Below are positions 33,055 to 43,574 of a stretch of DNA of 64,000 nt, in pieces. Below the pieces are notes generated by a model. That model saw only the letters and a program-made list of their open reading frames with translations, was not told where the DNA came from and ran no database searches. Source of the DNA: Candidozyma auris (taxonomy: Eukaryota; Ascomycota; Pichiomycetes; Serinales; Metschnikowiaceae); assembly GCF_003013715.1 (NCBI RefSeq), contig NC_072814.1, positions 1,426,001-1,490,000 of the forward strand, written 5' to 3'. The first letter of the stretch is position 1. Each line of letters opens with the position of its first letter. A program made the translations under genes and the position numbers.

Positions 33055-33405
33055 ATGAAAGAGTCGCTATCGCTTGACTACTCCACATTCTCAGACCTAC
33101 TGCTGATCGAAAAAGAGCTTCTTGGTGAGTACCAGCTGCTAGCGTTGAAGCTCCATGCGCTAGCGGGAGAGATCGCCACTCTCAACAAGCAAAAAGCCGT
33201 TCTGGAAGCAGCGACGGCGGCAGTGCCCGCGGACGCTCTTTTGGGCAACATGAGGAACTTGGAGAGGAAAATTGGCCTTGTGTATACCTTGTTCAAGACG
33301 GCGGTGTACTCGATGCAGTTGCAGAATCAAGAGCTTGAGGAGATGGCAGAGAGAGGCGAGAGAGAGCAGCAGCCAGAGGAGTTGCACAGCGAAGTGGATG
33401 AGTGA
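33055..33405 (+). CDS. DAD3: DASH/Dam1 complex subunit Dad3
   Basis: A 116-residue helical protein. The core LLGNMRNLERKIGLVYTLFKTAVYSM aligns with the conserved Dad3 motif (MRxxExKIGLVxTLxKxxVYS). The N-terminal helix DLLLIEKELLGEYQLLALKL matches the Dad3 coiled coil. An acidic, Glu/Gln-rich tail (about 25 residues) makes it longer than the 94-residue yeast protein. Dad3 is part of the ring-forming complex that couples kinetochores to microtubule plus ends. The ATG at 33055 is where homology starts. An open in-frame run upstream to 32950 begins just after a TACTAAC...CAG acceptor, so a 5' intron is possible. Confidence 0.85.
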   Translation: MKESLSLDYSTFSDLLLIEKELLGEYQLLALKLHALAGEIATLNKQKAVLEAATAAVPADALLGNMRNLERKIGLVYTLFKTAVYSMQLQNQELEEMAERGEREQQPEELHSEVDE

Positions 33406-34590
33406 TTGAACTGTCTGGGGACTGAAATCGAGGTGTTTTGATGGAAGGGACTTCAACGTCATTCGTTTTTCAGGGAATAGGTCAGTGTTCACCTCATTGG
33501 ACGCGTCCTGGTTACGATTTATGATCACACAGTATAAATTTCGCTGAAAGGAAATTGGTGATGTTGATTTTAGTCACCTCAAAGCACCTCCACGCGGTTG
33601 TTACTTGTTCTGTGCACCTTATGGTTGCAGCCAGTTCAATTGCCGGTCGAATGACCGCCATGTATGATTTGCATCAGAGCTTTACAACTTTCGCTGATGA
33701 TGGGTGCGTTATGCTGTAGTTTGCGCCTTTGGTTATGAGTCACTACGCGTTTTGCAAGCGTTCTTGAGTTGAAGTCGTGGTTGATGTTGAACGATACAGT
33801 TCCGTTCTACATTTGGTTTCAATTCACCTCGTTAACCAACTTCAGGTGAAAGATTCTATCTTGTGATACTAGATTCTTTCTTTTATTCTTAATATCTACG
33901 TCGGTTTTATATGGTCCCAGATCTGTTGCCCACCCCAAGTCATTCACTTGAAGATACCGAGGCTCCAAACAAAGTGGACCAGACCAACTTTTCAATGAGT
34001 ATTTTTTTTATCAGCCTAGCCTGGTCATGTCTGAATACAACGATTTCCCAAACTTTTCCAGGGATTCTTTCACCAACCACGCTGTACTTGTCTAACGGCA
34101 TTGGAGTTGTGCGAAGTCAGGTCCGAGTCAGTATGATATTGTTGCAAAAATGTCGCACCAGCCAGCTTCACCTCAAGTGCTTTTGAGCAAAGAGTCTCCC
34201 AGATCACTGTGTACCAAAGGTCTTTTCGACATTCTTTGATGACATAAAGTCAGATTGACCCCAAATCTCAGGTCCATTGTGATGTGAACATGAATTCCCC
34301 AGTGGGTCTCACAATGCCATAAAGACGACGAATCCTGTCAGATTGCGACCTTAATCATTTAGCAAGCTACAAACGAGGGCCCTAATTAATGGAAGTTTTA
34401 CAAAAAAATATTCCGTACTGCTTTCAACTCATATCCTCTTTTAGGTTGCCCAAAATACTGTTCCACTACTCACTGGCCATCGCGACATTTCCGATAAGCG
34501 CGACATCTACTATTAACTAATATCACCCCATCAAGATTGGATTTTTCAAGCTCAATCTCCACCAACTCCCCATCCTTACAAACCAATACA
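33406..34590. other. Intergenic, ADE13 promoter
   Basis: Contains TGAGTCA (33736-33742) and GAGTCA (34125-34130), consensus sites for Gcn4 and, in purine genes, Bas1. AT-rich sequence at 33860-33900 and 34380-34420. No gene supported. Confidence 0.5.
33736..34130. promoter_or_regulatory. Two Gcn4/Bas1-type TGACTC boxes upstream of ADE13
   Basis: TGAGTCA at 33736 and GAGTCA at 34125, about 850 and 460 bases before the ADE13 start. Bas1 binds TGACTC at ADE genes in S. cerevisiae. Use here is inferred, and distance from the start is larger than usual. Confidence 0.35.
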
Positions 34591-36039
34591 ATGAGTGCCA
34601 ACGACAAATACTCAACGCCTTTGTCCTCCAGATATGCTTCTGAAGAGATGTCGAAAATTTTCTCTCTCAGAAACAGATTCTCCACTTGGAGAAAGCTCTG
34701 GTTGAACTTAGCTATCGCTGAGAAGCAGGTTGGTCTTTCTGTGATCACCGATGAAGCCATTGAGCAAATGAAACAACACTTGGAGATCACTGATGAGGAG
34801 ATCGCCGCTGCTTCGAAGGAGGAGGCGAAAGTGAGACACGATGTCATGGCCCACGTTCACGTTTTTGGTGAAACGTGCCCTGCTGCCGCTGGTATCATCC
34901 ACTTGGGAGCGACTTCTTGTTTTGTCACTGACAATGCCGATTTGATCTTCTTGAGAGACGCCTATGACGTGTTGATCCCTAAGTTGGTCAATGTGATCGA
35001 CAGATTGTCGAAATTTGCTCTTGAGTATAAGGACTTGCCTGTGTTGGGGTGGACTCACTTCCAGCCTGCTCAACTCACTACTGTTGGTAAGAGAGCTACT
35101 TTGTGGATTCAGGAGTTGTTGTGGGATTTGAGAAACATGGTCAGAGCAAGAAATGACTTGGGTCTCAGAGGTGTCAAGGGTACCACAGGTACCCAGGCTT
35201 CTTTCTTGTCTCTTTTTCATGGTGATCACGACAAGGTTGAGGAGTTGGACGAGACTGTCGTCAAGCTTTTGGGATTCGAGCACGTTTACCCTGTGACTGG
35301 CCAGACTTACTCCAGAAAGATCGACATTGACGTCTTAAGCCCATTGGCTTCTTTGGGCGCTACCACTCACAAGTTCGCTACCGACATCAGACTCTTGGCT
35401 AACTTGAAGGAAGTTGAGGAACCATTTGAAAAGTCCCAGATTGGTTCTTCTGCTATGGCTTACAAGAGAAACCCAATGAGATGCGAGAGAGTGTGCTCCT
35501 TGTCCAGACACTTGGGTGGATTGTTGAATGATGCCATTCAGACCGCTTCCGTGCAATGGTTTGAGAGAACGTTGGATGACTCCGCTATCAGAAGAATCTC
35601 GCTCCCATCTGCTTTCTTGACAGCTGACATATTGTTGTCTACAATGAACAACATCACCTCCGGTCTTGTGGTTTACCCAAAGGTCATCGAGAGAAGAATC
35701 CAGGAGGAGTTGCCTTTCATGGCTACTGAAAACATTATCATGGCTATGGTTGAGAAGGGTGCTTCAAGACAAGACTGTCACGAGGAAATCAGAGTGTTAT
35801 CTCACCAAGCTTCTGCCATGGTCAAGCAGGAAGGTGGCCGTAACGACTTGATAGACAGAGTGAAAAATACAAAGTACTTCGAGCCAATTTGGAATGACTT
35901 GGACAAGTTGTTGGACCCATCAACCTTCGTTGGTCGTGCTCCACAGCAAACCGAGAAATTCGTCAAGAAAACTGTCGCTGAGGCTTTGGAGCCTTACAAG
36001 AGCATGATCACCAATGAGAACGTCTCTTTGAATGTGTAA
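34591..36039 (+). CDS. ADE13: Adenylosuccinate lyase
   Basis: Cleaves SAICAR to AICAR and adenylosuccinate to AMP in purine synthesis (cytosol, homotetramer). The 482 residues equal the S. cerevisiae length. Visible motifs are the [12 protein letters not shown] region after [18 protein letters not shown] with a catalytic His, and the fumarase/aspartase signature [14 protein letters not shown]. The start [20 protein letters not shown] is the family N-terminus; the in-frame sequence from 34537 is leader. I checked every CTG trinucleotide in the gene and none lies in frame; Leu is mostly TTG, consistent with a yeast that avoids CTG. Confidence 0.97.
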   Translation: MSANDKYSTPLSSRYASEEMSKIFSLRNRFSTWRKLWLNLAIAEKQVGLSVITDEAIEQMKQHLEITDEEIAAASKEEAKVRHDVMAHVHVFGETCPAAAGIIHLGATSCFVTDNADLIFLRDAYDVLIPKLVNVIDRLSKFALEYKDLPVLGWTHFQPAQLTTVGKRATLWIQELLWDLRNMVRARNDLGLRGVKGTTGTQASFLSLFHGDHDKVEELDETVVKLLGFEHVYPVTGQTYSRKIDIDVLSPLASLGATTHKFATDIRLLANLKEVEEPFEKSQIGSSAMAYKRNPMRCERVCSLSRHLGGLLNDAIQTASVQWFERTLDDSAIRRISLPSAFLTADILLSTMNNITSGLVVYPKVIERRIQEELPFMATENIIMAMVEKGASRQDCHEEIRVLSHQASAMVKQEGGRNDLIDRVKNTKYFEPIWNDLDKLLDPSTFVGRAPQQTEKFVKKTVAEALEPYKSMITNENVSLNV

Positions 36040-36337
36040 AATGAATCGATTTAATGAAGGATAGCTAGAAGAATGTAAAGCTGCACAAATTTAGCACCAT
36101 TAGAGTAAAGAATTTTACAAGACTGAATTAACTTCTCGTCAACTTCAAGCAGGGAAAATGCCCTTGGTGTCCATCAAGATGTGCACCACAACAAGTGTTG
36201 ACTGCCCACTACTTTTTCTTTCTCGTAAAAGTTAAAGCTTTAAATCAATCGTCAATTGTCGTAATATATATCATGATTAAACCCTTCTACCAACCCAAAA
36301 AAGCAAACAGATGTATCGTAACATCAATATAACAGCC

Positions 36338-38149
36338 CTACGCCATGTATGAGGTATCGAACTTGAGGTCCTCGGGCTCCTCAATCAGCTCCATTTTGGC
36401 ATTGGGAATGCTCAGCAAACTGAGCTTGGCTCTATCAGAAGCGCTGGGGGTACTTTCACCACCCAGGCTTGTTGAGCCTGTAGAATTCAGCACCAACAGA
36501 GGAAGCGACAGCGACGATGGCAGCAGCTCGGCTTCCATGCTCCACTTGGGTGTGAAGTTGGTGGTGGTGATATGATTTGGCACGGGTGCCTCGGAACTCT
36601 CGGGCTCACCAAGAACTCTACTTTTTTGAAGCATCTCCTTAACTTCCAGCAAAATATCATCCACGGGGAATGTGGTGTAGATGAATCTGTCTGGCGGGCA
36701 ATCCATGTCAATAACGCCATTGATAAGATCACGCTCAAAGACTCTCTTATCGACGTAAAGCAGCACTTTTCTGTCAGTAGGGACTATGTAAATCTTCATA
36801 TCGCTCTTGTAGCGAGGACGTGCAACCACTTTTTTAATGAAAAGGTTGTTTGGAGTTTGCCCTTCTTTGCCAAGACTGGCAACCATGTCTTCCATAAACT
36901 CTTGATCGTCCACAAGCCTTGTATCTCCAGGCTGAGCACATTCGAGCTTAAGCAAAACTGAGCCATCACTGGTGTTGGAAGAAGACCTCGTCACACGCAC
37001 CAAAGAGTATGTTCGGATTCCGAAGAGTGACATCACCGCTGTATCGAGATTGTTGAATGTAGTTACCATTTCTGGTCTGTCGTCACCGTCGTCGCTGAGG
37101 GGCATCTGTGGAAGTCTGTGCTCCTTGCCCACTTGAAACGATTTAAGCACTTTGCTGGAAACACCAGCCAAGTTCACCAAATTGTTATCAATGAGACGTA
37201 CTCTCTTCAGAACTGGCTTTCTGGGTCCAGTATTGGGTGCAGAGAGCAAGTGGGTGAGGTCTGATGGATTAGAGAAGTCGTCTTCCAGAACAGACACCGG
37301 AGAGTCCCCCTTTTTGGAATTCAAGGTAGCTCTTGCTAGGTCACTGGACACCTCACCAGCCAGACTGGATGACGAAGTGGAGTCCAGACGAGCCTCCCAA
37401 GGTGCAGCCTGAAGACTCCCATTGGATCCGTTGGTTCCGTTATAAATGCCATTGGATCCATTGGTACCGTTGTAAGCGCCATTGATGGGGAGACTTCCGT
37501 TTGAGGAAGTAGCAGCGATGTTTGGTGTTCCATTGCCACTGAGCTGGTCGCTCGATATTATGGAACCCGTCTCTGAGCTGGTGGAGCTGCTGAATCGTCT
37601 ACTGGAAGACCCGTTGGTGCTGTGCATACCATCGAAACTGGTACTGGTCTTACGGCCGCGGCCGTTTCTATCTTCTTTTGCTTCACCAGTGATATTTCTC
37701 CCCACCAAACGCTGCTCGTCACGGTCGAAGCACACATGTACAATGGAGCTTCTTCCAGCAGTGTGAGGAGTGAGCAGTTTGAACAATTCATGGATAGATG
37801 AGGATAATATGAGACGAACACGAAGACCCGCCTCTAACAGCTTTAGGTGTAATTTAGAGGAGCCTTGGTCAGGCGTGAGGTGACGACGAGAACCCAGCTT
37901 GTGCCTTAGGGCAATGTCCACAAGCCTTTTTGCCTTGAGAAGCGAGGGATGCACCCTGGAGCGAGATAATTGCTTCGAGACTCTATACGACCTCGTGGAT
38001 ATCTCAGATTTCATGGACATTGACAGAGGCGATTTGGAACCCGATTTACTCAGGTCTTCCAGGTTGGGAACGCTCGCAGGGGGAGGAGGCTGGCTCATGG
38101 AAGCCTCGGAAGCGTCTTCCGAGTTGAGAAGATCGAGGATTCCGAGCAT
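36338..38149 (-). CDS. Hypothetical Ser/Asn-rich protein with conserved C-terminal half
   Basis: A 603-residue product that I do not recognise. Residues 1-90 are Ser/Pro/Arg-rich. Residues about 155-260 are low complexity with an NGTNGSNG repeat (encoded by an imperfect tandem DNA repeat near 37420-37490). The region about 310-510 looks folded (RVRLIDNNLVNLAG, TAVMSLFGIRTYSLVRVT, KIYIVPTDRKVLLYVDKRVFE) and is the part to search with. There are no membrane segments or signal peptide. The 2.8-kb upstream gap suggests complex regulation, as seen for yeast morphogenesis or stress regulators, but no DNA-binding motif is visible. Confidence 0.75.
   Translation of the reverse strand: MLGILDLLNSEDASEASMSQPPPPASVPNLEDLSKSGSKSPLSMSMKSEISTRSYRVSKQLSRSRVHPSLLKAKRLVDIALRHKLGSRRHLTPDQGSSKLHLKLLEAGLRVRLILSSSIHELFKLLTPHTAGRSSIVHVCFDRDEQRLVGRNITGEAKEDRNGRGRKTSTSFDGMHSTNGSSSRRFSSSTSSETGSIISSDQLSGNGTPNIAATSSNGSLPINGAYNGTNGSNGIYNGTNGSNGSLQAAPWEARLDSTSSSSLAGEVSSDLARATLNSKKGDSPVSVLEDDFSNPSDLTHLLSAPNTGPRKPVLKRVRLIDNNLVNLAGVSSKVLKSFQVGKEHRLPQMPLSDDGDDRPEMVTTFNNLDTAVMSLFGIRTYSLVRVTRSSSNTSDGSVLLKLECAQPGDTRLVDDQEFMEDMVASLGKEGQTPNNLFIKKVVARPRYKSDMKIYIVPTDRKVLLYVDKRVFERDLINGVIDMDCPPDRFIYTTFPVDDILLEVKEMLQKSRVLGEPESSEAPVPNHITTTNFTPKWSMEAELLPSSLSLPLLVLNSTGSTSLGGESTPSASDRAKLSLLSIPNAKMELIEEPEDLKFDTSYMA
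37418..37492. repeat. In-frame minisatellite in the Ser/Asn-rich gene
   Basis: About two imperfect copies of a ~33-bp unit (CCATTGGATCCGTTGGT-like on the plus strand) encode the NGTNGSNG repeats. Such repeats can vary in copy number between strains. Confidence 0.6.
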
Positions 38150-40978
38150 TGTAATGAAGAAGGAGAATATTTAGCCTGGGGGCATCGGAAGCTCAGCTTA
38201 TGTGAGTAACTGAGCAGGGATGGTACCAAAGGGTGGGATGGCAAGTTTCACGGGGAAAACTGAAGGCAAATAAATTGGATTTAAATAAAATAAAAATAAA
38301 AAAAAAGTAGTTTGAAATATCTGGAACCAGCTCAGGGCAAGATAAAATAAAATTCAAACAGGTGAGATACTGGGACGTACAAAAGTGAAAGAACAAGAGA
38401 TCGAGCGATGCACGAGGTCAAAAGTTCACAAGTTCACAGATGTATCTAGGATCAAGGCACTTTGAAAGGATCAGAGCAAAACCGAAAGGTCTAGGGAGTC
38501 TCTGTGAGTGCTTTGTGTTGGGATGACCTTGTCAAAGTGAATATGAGGGGGGAACCGACAGGATTTGAACACTAGCAAATGGATTTACAGTGTCTAGGAA
38601 ATTGGGCACTTAAGCAGTATGACAGGAACAACAGTCGGTTTCAGGGAGTGAAATATAGTGAAGATAGTGGGAGTCCAGAGAACTAGCAGTGAATGTCTCA
38701 GTGGATCTGGAAAAAGTGTGTTGTAGTAAGCAACGGGAATGGAAGCAATATTTAAATGACGCGCAAAAAAAAATGATTAAAAAATATTAAAAAAAAAAAA
38801 AGGAAAATACCGCTCTAGAAGGAAGTGGGACCAGGAAAAAAGTGACGAGGATGTGCCATGTACTATGTCAGTCGGTAGAACACCACATGGAGGAACAGCA
38901 CGAGAGCTTGTGTAGGCCTGGCACTATTTTTTTTCTAACTGGGGATCTACAGAGGCTCGGTTTTTTGAGACATGCAGCGGCCTCTGTGCAGCCAGTGCAG
39001 CAAGCGACTATCCCCTAGAGGCGCCTGCACCCTGCAAGGCCAGAATGTCGTATCATCCACGGGAATCCGAGGTTGTCAGAAAGCGAAAGTTGGAAGCCGG
39101 GGAGGCCTTTCCTTGAGAACAATCAATGCGCTCATGTAAGCGGAGACATGAATTTACTTATTGTTGATTTTCAAAACTTCGGAATTCTCAACTCCAAAAA
39201 TCAAGAGGCACCCCAATTTGTCTCTCTGGACTGAAACCTGCCTAGAGCGGGCGTTTGCCATGAACGAGGAATTCGCGCCAACTGCATACTCTTCGCCACA
39301 CTTGCTGAATAAGACTGGCACGTTAATGATGTCTCACTAGAACAATTGAGGCCTTCTGGTATTCAAGACGACAAACGTACCCCCTCCCAATCTGCAAACC
39401 TTCCCCCCCTTTGGGTCGACAATCTGTAAACTACAGCAAAACAATTACCAATGGTTCTTGGGATGGGGCCCCAACCCACACACCCCCAACGCTAACCTGC
39501 AGGACGTTTGTCTCAGGTTGCTGCTCTTCACCAGCCATTTGTGCGATTAGTGGCTATTGTTGCGGTGCCGGATGGAGGAGCGGGCGTTTGTGTTTTCGGG
39601 GGGATCCAGCGTCGCTGGGCTGTTTTAGCCGCCGCCTTGTGGCCAGTGCATGCTCACAATGGCCCGCCAATCCCGTTTCCGCTTGAGACGTGGACCACAG
39701 GCAATGCGAATAAGATGCCCATCCAGAACTTCCGCCCCGATGCTCGCTCATATTTTCTCGAATCCTGACCTTTTCCTCAAAATCACACCAATTCAGGCAA
39801 TTCAGGGTGTTGCCCCTTTTTCCCTTGTCGCTGTTTCCCGTCCTTGCCCATTGCTCACATTCCTCTTCTGGCTTTGCTCTGCAAGCTGCACTGGAACTTG
39901 TCTTTGCGCGAGGGGACGCTGGGTCACCGTCTCGCTTGTGGCTAGTGCGCCTTGGTCCGTTCGGGGGTGCCTCTGCCGGTTTCTTTTTTACACTGTGGTC
40001 CTGGCCAGTAGCCATTGGCCGATGTACAATGCTAGGATGTCGGTTTCTTCTTCCCTGCCGCCTTCACCGCCACAATCGCCTTGCTTGCGTCCTCTGCTTG
40101 TCTCACCTGTAAGATTGTGCCAACCTGCCTCGGTTGGCGATTGTCCCCTGCACCGCCACAAGTGTTCTCTCGCAGGGGGCGATCCTTCTGCGCACTAGCC
40201 ACACACGCGGTGGGGAGACACTAGCAACGCTCTGTCTAAGCGCTCGCTGGGTATCGTCATGGGGCGCCGATTCTTCACTTCTTGTATATTAAAGGTTGCT
40301 GGTGCCAGTCAATGACACTGCTGCCGCCTATACGTGGAGAGTCTACTTCTTTGAACACTATAGAAAACGCCACCGCATGTTATTAAGGGTCGACATTGGG
40401 TATTATATGAAAAATTGCAATTCCATTGTTGGAATGAGAAAATTTGGCTTTTTTTTTTTTTTGATCTTTTTGTGTGTGTGTTTTGTTGGAATGTTGGCGA
40501 ATATGCTGCCCATTAGAATTCGTTACGCTAGTGTTGAGGCTTGACTTTTTACTCTTGCAGGTGCCATCCGCTCGTGCAAGTGAGGTGCGCTCTAGCCTCA
40601 TTCGAAGGGTTACGAGAAAGGAAGTGGATGCTCATGCTCAAGCTCACGCCTCTCTGCAACCGACGCTGATAAATAATATGTCGCTTTTAGTTCATGCTTG
40701 AATTACCACTCCCTTTGTCTAGATTAGCACTCGCCTTAACTCGCCTCAATTGCAAGGACCACACGCTTGCTACTCTCCGGGTTTGTGGCTAGACTCACAC
40801 GGCACATATTTAGACGCGAGGCGTTCACATGCTTTTTTATATGCGTCGTGTCGTTTTGCCTTCACAAGTGTCTCTCCTTCCTGTAAGGCCGGGCCCGATT
40901 TGGCTAGGTTGATCGCTGTCGAAGATTTCCACTTGCCACACATAGATAAGGCACGCGCTAACAAATCTTTCAGGCATC
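38150..40978. other. 2.8-kb gene-free region with a tRNA-like relic
   Basis: AT-rich near the upstream gene (A-tracts at 38762-38800), then distinctly GC-rich at 39.4-40.2 kb, where all frames are open by chance. A tRNA-like 88-nt element lies at 38553-38640. A 14-bp motif CACTAGCCACACAC at 40193 also occurs at 32592. No conserved gene. Confidence 0.45.
38553..38640 (-). pseudogene. tRNA-like relic
   Basis: On the minus strand the 88 nt begin with AACCGAC and end with GTCGGTT, a perfect 7-bp acceptor-like stem. Near the 3' end is GTTCAAATCC, a good B box and T loop. The T stem does not pair and no A box is recognisable, so it is read as a decayed tRNA or a tRNA-derived element rather than a working gene. 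Confidence 0.3.
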
Positions 40979-41923
40979 TTAGAAGTTCAGCCCCTGGTTG
41001 ATCTTACGGTCACGAACTCCGAGCTCGCCGTCAAAAAAGTCGTCCTCGTCGCCCTTCTCGCCCTTGCGCCAGAAGGTCCATCCACTCTCGCGACCCCTGC
41101 TGCCTCTCTTTCTGATAAAGAATACCAACGCCGCTATCGCCAACAAGATGGCACCTCCAACGCCAACAACCACACCTACAACAATCTTGTTGGTTTGACT
41201 GAGGCCCCCCGAATCGTCTTTCAGGCGGTTGGCGTCGCCCGTGGCAGATGACTGGCTTCCTGACGTGTACACTGAGGTCTGAGTAACAATGACCGTAGAG
41301 CCGTTTTGCACGTCTCTAAAAGTAGTAGTCCTTCTCAGGTTGGTGTTACTCAGAGTCTCCTCATCATCATCATCATCAGTCTTAGTCGGACTTTGGCTCG
41401 TTGGTGTCGGAGACTCCTCAGTTTCAGACTCTTCGGATGTAGTAGACGGGGAATTGGACGTTGTGGGTGATGACAGACTTGAAGTCAGCTCATTTTGTTC
41501 ACTGGTGCTTGAAGGAAACGTCGACGAAGTCTGCTGCCACCACGACAGGGTCTGCTGGGGCAGAGAAGATGTCATTGATGAAGATGTAGTCCATGGGGTA
41601 GACGAGGATGTAGTAGATGGCGATGAAGACGACGACGACGATGATGATGATGATGATGATGAGGTCGAGGACCAGGACAGCAGGGAGCTGCTGGGGGTCA
41701 CGGAACTCAGTGAAGCCAGAGAGCTCGTGTCTGAGGACGAACTGGATGGCCACAGCGAACTGGAGGAAGGCTGTCCCCACGAAAACGAGCTACTCTCTGC
41801 TCTTCTTTCAAGCAAAGACCCCGGCAGACGGGTCATCAAGCGTGGCAGAGACAGCTTCACCGAATGTAGGGTGAACCAGACGGCGCAAAGCGCCAATAGG
41901 GAGTAGATTAGTGGGCGGATCAT
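40979..41923 (-). CDS. Ser/Thr-rich single-pass cell wall sensor, Dfi1/Mid2-like
   Basis: The 314-residue type I membrane protein has a hydrophobic signal segment (residues about 3-25), then a 200-residue Ser/Thr-rich ectodomain with poly-Ser and SST runs likely to be heavily O-mannosylated. A transmembrane segment at about 246-271 (VVVGVVVGVGGAILLAIAAL) is followed by a 43-residue basic then acidic cytoplasmic tail (FFDGELGVRDRKINQGLNF). The GVVVG (GxxxG) packing motif in the membrane segment resembles Candida Dfi1, a Mid2-type sensor that signals through the cell integrity MAP kinase. The poly-Ser run is coded by a TCA/TCG microsatellite. Assignment rests on architecture; other Wsc/Mid2-type sensors are possible. 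Confidence 0.62.
   Translation of the reverse strand: MIRPLIYSLLALCAVWFTLHSVKLSLPRLMTRLPGSLLERRAESSSFSWGQPSSSSLWPSSSSSDTSSLASLSSVTPSSSLLSWSSTSSSSSSSSSSSSSSPSTTSSSTPWTTSSSMTSSLPQQTLSWWQQTSSTFPSSTSEQNELTSSLSSPTTSNSPSTTSEESETEESPTPTSQSPTKTDDDDDEETLSNTNLRRTTTFRDVQNGSTVIVTQTSVYTSGSQSSATGDANRLKDDSGGLSQTNKIVVGVVVGVGGAILLAIAALVFFIRKRGSRGRESGWTFWRKGEKGDEDDFFDGELGVRDRKINQGLNF
41626..41663. repeat. Trinucleotide microsatellite (GAC/GAT)n
   Basis: A continuous run of about a dozen GAC/GAT triplets on the plus strand, coding the poly-Ser block of the sensor protein on the minus strand. In-frame copy-number variation is likely. Confidence 0.8.
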
Positions 41924-43574
41924 TTCTTATGATGACCAATTGACGGGTAAATCTGAAAGGAGGGGGGATATTTATTCAAGTTTGAAATCGAATTGATAAT
42001 TACTCAAGGGTCGCCACGGACGTGAATTAAGGAAAGTGCGACGTCGTAGGTACGTCAGCCGGTGTTTTGATGGGGGAAGTAGAGGGAATGTTGAAACGTT
42101 ATTCTTTTTTTTTCTACTACGCCCTTCGCCTCGTAGTGATTCTAAGTGGACTCGTCACGTGACACTCCTGAAAATGTTGGCAGATCTTCACTAATTCCGT
42201 GTATTTCCCCCAAACAAGTTGGTTAAAAGGACAATTTATCTGTTGCTTTTTCCAGGCTTCCATGTTTCGCTTGAACTCGAGCAATTGTGCACCCTTTTGC
42301 CCAGGTGCCAACGGTGGAGGCTATTTTTATCATCTGCGGCGCGAAAAATCGTTGAATCGTCAAAGGAACAAAGACACGATCTAGAGCCGAAGGATCTAGG
42401 CAGATTCAAAGGTGGAGAACAAGCGAGTAGACATTCTGCCAACGAATCCAAATGAAGCTCCGTGGCAGTGCCTTCACCACATAGAATAAGCTATTTATCA
42501 ATCCATTGGCTTTTCCTTTGGCTTTGGCAAGGCTGAAAATACGTCTCTGTATAGCCGGTGCTCGGCTCACAAAGAGGAATAAGTAGAAGCGGGAACAGTC
42601 CTTTGTGGGACTTCCTAGTACAACCATGAAGTGAAGCTATTTCAAAGTGCTTCAATCATCCTCCCCAATACTGTTCAAAATCTCCCTTGCGTGGAACAAT
42701 TGAGTATTCGTTGCCATTGGCGCAAGGTTTTGTGATATTGAAGACTTTTCTTGAGGCATCGAAGTTACCTCTTGGTTGAGTGTAGTTTCAAAGATATTGA
42801 TAGAGGAAGGTCCGGGCCGGGCTGTGAAAATAGTAAGTCATTCTTCCTCTTGCTTATACGTGTTGCAAGCTTCACATCGGCTTTCCATCAAAAGTTTATT
42901 TTGAGGGCGCAAAGTGATTATTTATGCCTTTCTTGCCAAAGTAAGCTAATCACATAATATTGACTGGGACAAGTCCATGCAACCTTGTAAAAGTCTCCCT
43001 TCATCGTCGAGCTTCAAGGATAAGGTCACTTAGAGATAGTTATCACTGAGGCCTTGTCCAATTTGCTTGGTATCACTGCAGCTAGAACTGATGTTTCGTG
43101 GGTCCGTTGACTGCAAAATGGCTGCAAAATACGTGTGGCAACCGTGCACCTGACCAAACCCTGCTTTATAGCACCAATAAAACAATGCGATACTTATTTC
43201 ATTGTAATTTTGGCTTTCACTTAAGCTATGTTTACACAATTCAAATCTCATGATATTTTCACAGAAAAAGCTTTCCTTGCTTTGAAGATGCTCCAGATAG
43301 TGGTGGCAATGTGCAGGATGAACACGCCAAACGGTCCCAAACGACCACACCTTCATGTATGAAGCTCGGTCAAACAAACCTTTGATTTCTCCTGTCAAAA
43401 TTTGTTTTTGCCTAGCAGCATTCACATTGAGAATCATAATTTGAGCCTCGGTAGTCGCCGAGATCGTGACACAACCATGCGCCCTGTGTGCAGAACTATC
43501 AACATCGGCACTAGTGTAATCAAGCCATCACCGTTCTTCTTCAGAAAAACTCAACACTTCATTCTTTTTCCGAA
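41924..43574. other. Intergenic with unexplained minus-strand coding-like fragments
   Basis: There are several protein-like stretches on the minus strand in different frames: 43437-43030, about 42820-42655, 42627-42406 and 42324-42118. They could be exons of one gene or a decayed gene. See the separate entry for the largest. Confidence 0.4.
43030..43437 (-). CDS. Possible ORF of unknown function (gene fragment?)
   Basis: 135 codons from an ATG. The composition is protein-like (aromatic and Cys/His residues, LFDRASYMKVWSFGTVWRV, IALFYWCYKAGFGQVHG) rather than the Ser/Pro/Leu bias of random frames here. I recognise no family. It lies in the promoter of the first MFS gene on the opposite strand. 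Further coding-like pieces follow downstream on the same strand but in shifted frames, so this may be the first exon of an intron-containing gene or part of a pseudogene. The evidence is weak. Confidence 0.3.
   Translation of the reverse strand: MILNVNAARQKQILTGEIKGLFDRASYMKVWSFGTVWRVHPAHCHHYLEHLQSKESFFCENIMRFELCKHSLSESQNYNEISIALFYWCYKAGFGQVHGCHTYFAAILQSTDPRNISSSCSDTKQIGQGLSDNYL

Noticed and set aside
39554..40198. Overlapping 153- and 182-codon frames on both strands
   Set aside because: Both strands and several frames are open because of high GC; composition (Cys/Arg/Ser/Pro) is random-like.
41289..41906. 205-codon plus-strand frame opposite the sensor gene
   Set aside because: Acidic Val/Asp/Glu-rich complement of the Ser/Thr-rich minus-strand gene, which has a signal segment, membrane helix and tail.
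42820..43437. Mating-type locus (alpha-box or homeodomain) reading of the minus-strand fragments
   Set aside because: I looked for alpha-box, HMG and homeodomain signatures in the fragments and found none convincing.
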